Assembly (NCBI RefSeq): GCF_932294415.1
Contig: NC_065543.1
Location: 29,035,530 to 29,099,529, forward strand
Reading direction: 5' to 3'
DNA length: 64,000 nucleotides
Origin: Quercus robur
Taxonomy: Eukaryota > Streptophyta > Magnoliopsida > Fagales > Fagaceae
The position numbers and the translations under genes are program-made. How positions within the stretch are numbered: position 1 is the stretch's first letter; each line of letters opens with the position of its first letter. Under the pieces are notes generated by a model. That model saw only the letters and a list, made by a program, of their open reading frames with translations, was not told the origin of the DNA and ran no database searches. This document shows, piece after piece, positions 55,107-64,000 of the stretch.

Positions 55107-56062
55107 GAGATGAAAATACCCTCTCACCACTCACAAAATTTTTTCACCACTTCCACTTTTCACTTTATTTTTTATAATTTTATTTATTTATTAATTTTTT
55201 AATAACCATAATTTTATTTATTTAATGATTAAGAATAAAAGTTATTTTTTAAAAACTTTTCATCTCAGCCATTAAAGAGTATTGCACCAAATAATTGATC
55301 TCAATCCAACAACCACCATCTATTGGCAGTAAAGTACGATCCAAGAGGGCTCTGGTGCCACCAACTCCATCTTACATAGTACAGCTAGCTGCTTAAGCTA
55401 CTTTTGTTTTTTTTAAGAATAGACTTGTCCTACTTTTGTTTTTTGAGAATAAGACTAGGCCTACTTGGTGGCCCAAAAATTTGAGATTTAAAATTTATAC
55501 TTGAGTAAAAGTGAAGACACATAATTAACACAATTTTGTACCATAATTTGTGATGTGATAAGTTATAATTGAAAAAAGTGTGCTTATTAATCACAATTCA
55601 CCACATGAAAAATTATAGCACCAAATTAAATTAATTTAGAGTAAAATTTAAATATAGTATTTATGTGTTGTTCTTTAAATTTTTCTCTTAAAATTCTATC
55701 ATATAATTTTTTTTTGTAATATAAAAATGTATTTTTCAGTTAAATAACTATTTAACTAAATTTTTTTTAAAAATTTTAAAGAATCTATTAATTTATGTCC
55801 CCACCATTCATTTCTAATATTACCCCTTCACAAAACAATAGCAAAAGGAAGTTTCGTGACTTTGTTATGTTTTCCTTTTCATTGTGTTCTCTTCGTTCAT
55901 CGTGTCAGGATAAGGACAAAAAAAAAAAAAGGAAAGAGAGAAAAAGGAAACTTTCAAATTTCAATGATCCAAGATACAAGATACTTCTTTTGGATAGCAA
56001 TCTTTTGGGTAGCAATTCACCGTCAGCACCACGTATGCGCGGATTAACATAACAATTGTACA
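55107..56062. other. AT-rich intergenic DNA
   Basis: No gene recognised. An A12 tract lies near 55919-55930. The short open frames here are Lys/Ser-rich by composition. Confidence 0.5.
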
Positions 56063-56105
56063 TAGTCGCACTGATTCTTTTTTTTTTTTTTAGTCGCACT
56101 GATTC
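56063..56105. mobile_element. Poly(A)-only retroinsertion with 15-bp TSD
   Basis: TAGTCGCACTGATTC occurs at 56063-56077 and again at 56091-56105. Only 13 T (56078-56090) lie between. Read on the minus strand this is a poly(A) tail without any body, framed by a target-site duplication of LINE-typical length. Confidence 0.75.
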
Positions 56106-57890
56106 AGCACTGGCTGCAGCCTGCCTGTCACTGCTGTACTTGCGGGGAAGTACATTAATTAATAAGTGTATTTTACATTTTTCCTTTTTTTGAGAAACGT
56201 ATTTTACTATTCCTTTTTTTAAGAAAAATATTTTACTGTTCCTAGTGTAAGATTATAATATTATATTAAAAATTTATTAAAAAAGAATTCATAAAAACCA
56301 CATGCTCGTATAATAAAGAATTTATTAAAAATAATTTATAAATCGTATTAAAAATTAAAATCTTCTTGTCAATAACAGTATGCCAGTTTTAAATAAATAT
56401 AAATGGAGCTCTCCAATCAATGATAAGTATCTTAAATGCAAGGCTCATGTGGTACACGTATTATTATTCATTGTCGTCACGTGATGTGAGGTCGATGATT
56501 TCACACTGAAGATCCATTTTTTATTTAGCAAAAAAGAAAAAAATAAAAAAAAAGAGTATCTTAAATTTTGTGATTAGGATTAATAATGTGAGGATTTATG
56601 TGGTATATAAATCATTAAAGAATGTAATAAAATGGAGAAAAGCACTTTATTAACGTGTTTGAGAATTTATAAAAGGATGAATACAAGAGAAAGAAGTATC
56701 CAATTACTTAATATGTGATAACATTGACATTTTATCTCCATTTTCTTGAAGGAATAAATTTTCTTTCACTTCTGGGAGCAAAACTGTATTTCACTCCCAC
56801 TAAATCCTTGGAATAAATACAATATTTCTTAAAAGTTAAAACGTCTTTTAATTCCTTCCATTTTCTAGTTTCAAAAAAAAAAAAAAAAAAAAAAAAACTT
56901 CCTTTCATTTTCTTTTCCTCCATCTTTGACCATTTACTGTTGTTTGCTCCGTGGAGTCTTAAAAACTCTTTTGGAATGATGGATTTATTGAATAATGGAT
57001 TCTTGAAATTATATTTTCCTTTTCCTTTTGAGGATAATTCGAAAATCATAAGTAAGGAAAAGTGATTTGAATTTTGGTTCTCTTCAAAAAAAAAAAAAAA
57101 AAAGAAGACACAATAACACTAAAATACAAGATTTTGAGTTGAAATTAATACTGAAACTTGTTGTGTATTTAACAAATTAAATATAAGTCTAAGATTTTTA
57201 TCCAAAAAAAAAGTGTAAGATTATAATATTGACAACATTGATGAATCAAACAACCTATTGTAGTTTCTAAAAAAAAAAAAAAAAAAAAAAAATCTATTGT
57301 GAAATTCTAATATTATTTTATAGTGGGTTCCAGTTAACTCAATTAATAAAAATCTTTTGTATTCTAACATAAAATTATATATATATATATATATGTTCCT
57401 ATATTCATATCATATATTAGGTGATATACTAAAAGTTGGGTAATTATTAATGTCAATGGAAAAAGTGAAAAGGTTAATGCAAAAAGTAAAAAGTGAGTCT
57501 GTAGTTCTAATACTGTATCCACAAATTATCTTACCTATTATATTTTAGGTGATATGCTAGAAGTTGGTAATGATTAATGTAGAAAAATTGAAGCCCTCAC
57601 TGTTTATAAAAAAAAGCGAGTTTGGAATTTTAATGTTACCATCATAATTATTTTATAATATTTTTATAAATTATTATTATAATAAATTTTTATTAATTTT
57701 TATCTAAACACATTACCGCTGACGTTAATTTTTTTTTTACTTACAATAACTGCTCGGTTTGTAAAAAAAGTTGGTTACTTTTGCATTTTTATTTTTATTT
57801 TTAAATAGTCTCTACACTTTTTTAAAACGTGGTGTATATACAAAGTCCTGACTTTCGAGAGTAGACAAGTATCCGCAATTTTAAAACGTG
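56106..57890. other. AT-rich intergenic DNA
   Basis: No gene. It contains A24 (56875-56897), A18 (57086-57103) and A23 (57269-57291) tracts and a TA tract near 57377-57393. A diverged direct duplication of about 125 bp (units beginning TATTAGGTGATATACTA near 57416 and TTTAGGTGATATGCTAGAA near 57544) is the only structure. Confidence 0.5.
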
Positions 57891-58118
57891 GCTACCGGCG
57901 AATATTATGCTATATATGTACGTCCCCCATTTATTTATTTATTTATTTGTGGAGAAAGCTATACGTCTCCATTTGATTTATATATGTCTCTCTCACTCAG
58001 TCTATAATATAATCTTGAAAGTTGAGAGTTGAAATAGTTTCCATTTCTTGTAAAGGAAAGAAAGTAAAATCACAGACTGAAAAAAAAAAAAAAAACAGAG
58101 AGCTCTCTTTTTGCAACA
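57891..58118 (+). promoter_or_regulatory. Core promoter and leader of the dehydrogenase/aldolase gene
   Basis: TATATATG-type boxes lie near 57911-57918 and 57979-57986. They are followed by a CT-rich stretch (GTCTCTCTCACTCAGTC, 57986-58002), a common plant leader start, and an A-rich leader up to ATG 58119. The start site cannot be fixed from sequence. Confidence 0.4.
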
Positions 58119-58537
58119 ATGGCGTCTAATCATCAAGGAGTGGTTGGTTTCGTGAACTTGGACGACCTCAGCCTCGACTTGGCCGCTTCTCTTCTCCGCT
58201 CTGGCTACGCTGTCCAGGCATTCGAGGTTCTCTCTTTCTTTTGCTTTCTTTCTTGGTCGATGGATTAGTTGTCTGGAAAAAATGTTAGAGAAGTAAATTG
58301 AATTCTCTGGTTTCGTTCTTGAATTTATTCTATTTCTTGTTCTTCATTTCTGTGCCTAAGTGGTCAAAATGACCACACTGTTATTTGCTTTTTTTTTTTT
58401 TTGGTTTATTAATTATTATTTTTAGAAAATATATTGTTGTTTGTTAGAGCAATATTAGGCGCTCGAATTTTCTTTTTTGTTTTTATAACTTTTTATTTTA
58501 TGCGGTGAGTTATGATTGGAGCAATATGATTTTTATT

Positions 58538-58579
<42 letters not shown>

Positions 58580-61500
58580 TTTGACTTGGGAAAAATTATG
58601 TATAGGTAGATTTATTTTATTGTATTTGTTATGTTTCGTGATATATGCATAATGCATGGGTGATCAATAGCTGTCATTTCTTATTCCGTTGGAGAAAACC
58701 AGCCCACTTACGTGTATTTGAAGTGTCAACTATGTATATATATACACACACACACGATGATGATGATGATGATTAGGCAATTTATGTACAACTAAAACGG
58801 CCTATGCCCACGTGGTCGGCTCAATGGAAAAAAAAAAAACACAAAAATAATTTATCTATAATTACAATATGAAAATATAAGATTAATGGTTTTGGAAAAA
58901 AAAAAGTTATAAAGTTTGATTATTTGAAATGAACAAATATGATGATGATATTTGAATTGGTTCTCTCTGGTAAAGTAAAAAGTTGAATGGACTGGTTTAA
59001 TTTGCTTCAATTCTAAGAAACTTTAGAGGGTCAAATGGACTGAAAATGGCATTTGTTCAGTGTTGAACTGAATGAATTGGTCTGTTTCTAAACTATCGAT
59101 TTTGGTAGTTGTGTATCCCATGTAAAAAATTGTAACCAAATGGAAATATTTAATCCTCAAAATCTATGATATTACTCAATCGAGATTCTTAGTCTAGTTA
59201 TTTAGTTATGAACTCTTTTGTAAAAAAAGGAGGAAAGAAAATTTATATGTTATCGAACTACTAATTTGCTCTTACCAACTGGCCTTTACAATTTGCTAAC
59301 CTAAAGGGGGATGAGGGTTTCAACCAATTGCTATAACAATGATAAACAAAATAAAAAAAAAAAATTCTTCTTTGTTGGTTGTTTGTATGGGTTGCTTCAA
59401 GTTTCTATAAAGTGAGGAACAACTTAGAATGTGGTATTTCCCATGTAATTAACAAGTAAATGGCATCTAAACAGGATTATAAACAATCAATCGAACTAAC
59501 TTTTTGTATCTCAATGATTAGGTGTGGGAAACTTAAATTTATTGTTACTTTTTAATCAATAAAATATTAAATCCTTGCGTAAAACATCATAATGCGTTCA
59601 AGTGATTGATTTACGAAGCCTTGTTTTTTATATACTACTCCTTGTAGTTGATAGAGTAAGCCTTGGAGAGTTAGAACCCCACCCAGAGTTGCAAGTTGAT
59701 ATAGTAAGCCTCTTTTCACATGGACTACAACACTAAGGAAAATATTGGCAACAGGTAATTAGAGATTCAGGGAAACAGGAGTTGATGTTGGGTAGTTGCT
59801 ACTGTTTTGTTTGTTTGGTGTCACTTGAGTAATGCCCAATTCAGTAGATGCTACATTGGAATCTTGGAAGGGGAAGTTGAGTAATCTTAGGAGTGGGGAA
59901 GTTTGGATTATAGCTCCTTCATGCCTCATGTGGTGAATCACTGTACTTTTGAAGGAAAGGAGCAATCTTAAATTTCTCTTTCTAAAGATGCTATAAGAGT
60001 TGACTTCCAATTCCTATATTTTCTCCATGGCTACTTTCATGTAGTTTAGTCGCTAAGTTTTCTATCTCTGTTCTTTTTTTTTTTTTTTTTGGGTCTTTGC
60101 TATTCTTTTGTATACATCCTGTGTACTAGGATACCACTTTATTTTGCTCCTTTTAAATGAATTTCTATTACTAATAGAAAACAAACTGTTTAGCATGTTT
60201 GAATCATGAACAAGAACTCCAATTGAATATCTTAAACGATGAAAACATTAGATTGCAAGAACAAGGAAGTCTATATTTCAATTAGTGTTCTAGCAACAAA
60301 CGATTGAGCCCTTGATCCTTTCAGGCATTGAACAATGTGATGAGTGGTTAACTCACAGTAATAATTTGACTTGGTTATCAAATAAAATGAGTGTGGGTTA
60401 CATTCTTGAGAATTGCCACTTGATGCAAAATTGTTGATGGTTGGGACTGCAATAGATGTCACACCCTAGGCCCTTGGTTTCTCTGGGCCAACATGGGGTA
60501 ATGTTCTTTTAATAATGAGTAATAAAAATGGGCAAATGGACTGATAAATGTGCATTTTTCTTTTAGATAAAACTTGAAATTTCTGAGTCATGTATGTTAG
60601 TTAATTTTTAACTTTGTTAAGGCAAAATTTATTAAAAAAGTAATCTTAAGGCTAAAAGAAAAGGCTATCTAGTTTTTGTCTCTTTTTCATTATGCACTAT
60701 GTATGTACTTGGTAATCAGTTTGATATGTCATCCTGTGAAAAGATAATTTTATGTTGGGGTAATTAACTTAATGTTTCATTGCAATTTCTCCATTTGCAG
60801 ATATATGATCCTTTGATAACTGAGTTTTTGAAACTTGGGGGAATAAGATGTCCTAGTCCTATGGAGGCAGGGAGAGGTAAAACAATCTTATTAATGCATG
60901 TCTGTGATGATCTATGTTTGGCTAGATGCCTATTTTTTTTGTTGGGTAATTATAATCAACTGAGCTACACATGACTGACAATATCCGCAGTTAGTATATT
61001 CTGTATTTGTTTCTGTTTTCTGAACAGAGGATGATGGTGTCTTGATTCTACCTATGACTTGAAAGTCTTGTTTTACCTTGCCACTTGTCAGTTTCAATAT
61101 TTATAGTGAAATATTCTCATTTCCAACCTTGAATAATGGGATATGCTACATATGACGAGGGACAAAGTTCATTTATTATTGAACAGTAGCAAAAGTTCTT
61201 TATTATTTATTATCATTTTATGAGGAAACACACACACACAAACCTTTGCAGAGGTCAATTAAATTATGTTCTCGGTAAGAAAATCTTAAATTCTATTGAC
61301 GCCTACTAGGAAGTGGTAAAAGTAATTTTAAGTATGTTATAGGCAAAAATTACAAAACCTTTAGTGGTCAATTGGGAAATTTTTGATACAGTTCAAAGGA
61401 CCAATTTGAGAAGACAAGTGCTAGTTGTTAAAGATATTGGGTTTATGTTAATGTAATGGCCCAAGAGACCCAATATATTGTAAGGTTCATTGTAATTGAC

Positions 61501-63922
61501 AATTGAGAATGCAGTAAAGATGTTGCCCCTAGAGTTTTTATCTCATGGATGTAAGCCATCAAGCTAAATCACGTAACCCTTGCGTTCTTTCTCTTTCTTG
61601 CTTTCATTTCTCTAAATTATTTATTCTTGTCTTTCAGCATTAGTAAAGAAGGATGGTTTGAATAATAGTTAAATTTACAGATTCAAAACAACTTAAGCTT
61701 TTAGTGCTAGTGTTAATTTGTTATGGTATCAAAACAAGTGGTCTTACATTGAACCATGTCTTCACTCTAGCTACTATTGTAAAAAATCCCACATGTTGGG
61801 TAAGGTAGAGTCTACATGTTGGGGGGGGGGGGGGGGGAGTTATAATATTGGTTAATGATTGAATTTCACCTTTTCCTAATAGTTTAAACTTTTGGGACTA
61901 GTGGTAATTTATCAAGAATACTAAAACGAAAATTGACTGCTACCAAGTGATGATTGAATTTAACTTAGAACGTATAGAACAAATAATAAACCACATAAAA
62001 TTCTTGATGTGAAGGCACAAAGACAGGACTGATATTTAATAGGAAAAGCCTTATCTCTTGTCTGGTATTGCGTGGTTCTACTCTGCAAGAACTGACTGCT
62101 CTGCTAGAACTGGGAATTATTCTCTTGAAGCTCATCTTCTTCATCAGAAAATGATTTGCTTGCCCTAGAATGATGCAGCTCAATCAGGAAATCCCATTTC
62201 ATTGGGCCGTTTGATACAATCGAATAGAAAACCCAAGGGTGTCATATTCTAGGAGCTCAAACTATGTGATGAAATAAATCCTCTATCTGTTATGGGTTGA
62301 GGGCTCCTTGTTTCCCTTCTTCAAACTCTGATACTCCATGAACTTTAGATTAAGTATGATGGCATGTACCTTTTGCTCCAATTTGGTTTACCAGGTTATA
62401 CCTTGAGGGCTTCCTGTTAGAAGCCATCAATTGAACCAATAAGGTTATATCATGTGTTACTATCATCTGTAATTGTTTTTTTAAAATATCTTTATACCAC
62501 CAAAAGTTTCATGAATTTGACTATATTCCTATCAATTCTAAGTCTACAGATGAACCCAATCTCAGCATCACCATCGTTATTATACTTTGTTTAATGAGTT
62601 TTGAATCCTTGTCATATGGAAATTATGAAAATGTATGTCTCGTGTCTTAGAAATGTCTGCCTGATGCTTTTCCTGCTCAATTTTTCCTTGCAGGTGTTGC
62701 AGCTTTGATTGTGTTAATATCTCATGCAGATCAAATAAATGATGTAATTTTTGGTAACGAGGGCGCTTTGAAAGGTCTCTAGGAAGCTTCTCCACATAAT
62801 GTGTAATATAATCGCCAGTCGCTTGGTTGATATACAAAATATGTAACTTTATGTATATGCAGGGTTGCCCAAGGATGCTGTCATCATTCTCCACTCAACC
62901 ATATTACCTACCTATGTCCAGAACCTGGAAAAGCGCCTCACAGGCAATTTACACCTTGAAATTTTTTCCTTTATACTACTTTGGTTCTCTGGAAAATGCG
63001 CTCTTATGAGTAATATTTATGTTCAATTCGGTTGCAGAGAAGACACCATTATAAAATCTGAACTTTTGTTTCTTAAGTCAATATTACTGATGCTCATGTA
63101 AAGAACACATTATCTGCTATGGTAGAAAAGAAAGATATATAGTGGACTGTTTTTAAGAGTGGCAATCCATTAAAGAATCACCAGATGTGTGAACCTTATG
63201 ACATGTACACACAAGTAAACATTTGTTGTTTTTGTATATTTGACATATCGTACATTTGTTTATTTGGTTTGCAAATGAGGAACTCTCTCTGTCTCTCTCT
63301 CACACACACAGTAGATAATTTATCCTTTGTCAGCAATCAATGTGATTTTAGGTTTATGTTTCATGTGATTCATGCTCATATGTCAAAGGAATGTTCCATA
63401 ATTGGGAAATGGATGTCAGACTTCTATTCTTTACCTATGTAATTTCTTTCTGTTTAAAAATTTTATTTTCAATTAGTAAGAAATTAGGGGGTCACTCCTA
63501 ATTCCCAAGCATGAAACCAAGTTAGCTCAGGAACTGAAGGTTTCTATTATGTACCAATCTTCTTTTTATGATCTTGATGGTTGCTTTCCTTCTGGGACAT
63601 ATAGCACTGATATTGAAATTTTTGCTTGCATCTGCCTGTATATTTATCTTGCAGATGATTGTGAGACAGCTTATCTTGTAGATGTATATGTCTCTAGGGG
63701 AATGTCTGAGCTGTTAGATGGAAAAGTCATGGTAATGTTATGTCTGTCTTAACATTATATCTTCTTTTTTCCCATATTGATTATTTGTAAATGTAAAGAT
63801 CAATTTTTGTTTTTGTTATCAGCTAGTCCATAACAGCAAGGGTTCTGATGTTTTTTGAACTATTCAGATTACTTCATCAGGAAGGTCAGACGCCATTGCA
63901 AGGGCTCGGCCTTTTCTCTCTG
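58119..63922 (+). CDS. 6PGDH-like domain of At1g18270-type dehydrogenase/aldolase fusion protein (5' part, runs off window)
   Basis: Six exons are visible: 58119-58226, 60801-60876, 62694-62774, 62863-62943, 63655-63731 and 63868-63922. The phases (0,1,1,1,0,1) join into one uninterrupted frame of 159 codons. It reads MASNHQGVVGFVNLDDLSLD..., LITEFLKLGGIRCPSP, VAALIVLISHADQINDVIFG, VIILHSTILPTYVQNLEKRL, TAYLVDVYVSRGMSELLDGK and SSGRSDAIARARPFLS. This is the NAD-binding half of a beta-hydroxyacid dehydrogenase of the L-threonate / 3-hydroxyisobutyrate type. The glycine-rich loop is degenerate (GFVNLD instead of GxGxxG). From memory, the plant family continues with a second dehydrogenase, a DUF1537 kinase-like region and a class-II aldolase; these would lie beyond 64000. 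Intron 4 appears to be GC-AG. Confidence 0.85.
61426..61639 (+). mobile_element. Possible solo LTR or TRIM LTR in intron 2
   Basis: It begins TGTTAAAGATATTGGG and ends TTTCAGCA (214 bp). It is flanked by CTAGT (61421-61425) and TTAGT (61640-61644), a 4/5 match. The interior has the CCCAATATATTG box and a CTTTCTCTTTC-rich end typical of short plant LTRs. The imperfect TSD keeps confidence low. Confidence 0.4.
61665..61930 (+). repeat. LTR-like relic in intron 2 with primer-site-like motif and G17 tract
   Basis: TTATGGTATCAAAACAAG near 61711 resembles the TGGTATCAGAGC primer site of many plant retrotransposons. CTTAAGCTTTTAGTGCTAGTG (about 61693) and AACTTTTGGGACTAGTGGTA (about 61888) are diverged direct copies of one motif. 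ACATGTTGGG occurs twice (about 61791 and 61814), the second time followed by G17 (61821-61837). Confidence 0.4.
62944..63654 (+). other. Probable GC-AG intron (intron 4) of the dehydrogenase/aldolase gene
   Basis: Exon 4 must leave the frame in phase 1 to meet exon 5 (AT GAT TGT). ACAG followed by GCAATT at 62944 does this and matches the strong exon-side consensus seen at GC donors. No GT nearby gives a family-like protein. The acceptor is TTATCTTGCAG at 63654. Retention would add a TGNLHLEIF-type extension that soon stops. Confidence 0.65.
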
Positions 63923-64000
63923 GTAGATCCATTCTTGGTCTAATATGGTTGTATTAGAATATTGTTTTGTGAACCCTTATATATTTACCTTTTATTCTAA

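Noticed and set aside
62865-63101. Exon 4 extended as a 78-codon frame
   Set aside because: The sequence after LEKRLT (GNLHLEIF...) does not resemble the family and breaks the join to the next conserved block. The GC donor at 62944 explains the structure better.

Overview
The window is nuclear DNA of a eudicot plant, most likely a woody one. It has spliced genes with AT-rich introns, a land-plant receptor kinase, plant L1-type LINEs, a Tat-lineage Ty3/Gypsy element and several classes of short TIR transposons. I would guess Fagales, but nothing here proves a genus. About 60% or more of the window is recognisable transposon sequence, and I can support only two ordinary cellular genes.

Layout from left to right. 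1-7975 is an old, broken Ty3/Gypsy element on the + strand, with its 5' end outside the window. 7966-8152 is a LINE RNase H scrap. 9089-9790 holds two MITEs. 9820-15674 is a full-length but dead L1 LINE with a 13-bp target-site duplication (TSD). 15917-16815 is a Harbinger-type non-autonomous element. 17215-18953 is a 5'-truncated LINE, followed by a Tourist-like element (18968-19595), another MITE and a 202-bp tandem duplication. 21441-24862 (minus) is an apparently intact PEPR-type LRR receptor kinase gene with two coding exons and a probable 5'-UTR intron. 26014-31860 is a second full-length dead LINE (minus) with a 147-bp MITE nested in it. 33056-36694 carries three TIR elements. 36770-46886 (minus) is a complete, fairly young Gypsy element with nearly identical 596/597-bp LTRs and a 5-bp TSD. 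47442-48233 is a solo LTR of another family. Two MITEs, a truncated LINE (49377-50940), a MULE-like element with TIRs of about 220 bp (51502-52794) and a hAT element with a perfect 8-bp TSD (54548-55098) follow. 58119 to the end is the first six exons of a multi-domain gene whose N-terminal part is a 6PGDH-like (L-threonate / 3-hydroxyisobutyrate dehydrogenase family) domain. It resembles the plant ketose-bisphosphate aldolase class-II fusion protein At1g18270.

The most interesting system is the pair of related Gypsy elements, which lie in opposite orientations. Both carry gag-pro and RT-RNH-aRNH-INT regions separated by an in-frame TAG. In the younger copy this TAG sits in a perfect tobamovirus-type leaky-stop context (TAG CAA TTA). 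Both also carry a tandem-repeat array behind pol and a separate antisense gene between pol and the 3' LTR. The antisense gene has its own conserved CTATAAATAG box and two short GT-AG introns, and it ends in an Ala/Glu-rich coiled coil. The other three in-frame stops of the younger copy are consistent with C-to-T decay, whereas the TAG is shared by both copies. It is therefore better explained as a programmed readthrough signal than as damage.

Other notable signals are a poly(A)-only retroinsertion with a 15-bp TSD, a 77-bp LINE tail upstream of the receptor kinase gene, a probable GC-AG intron in the dehydrogenase/aldolase gene, and two large Harbinger-type elements that share an ordered CCA-block/GA-block core.
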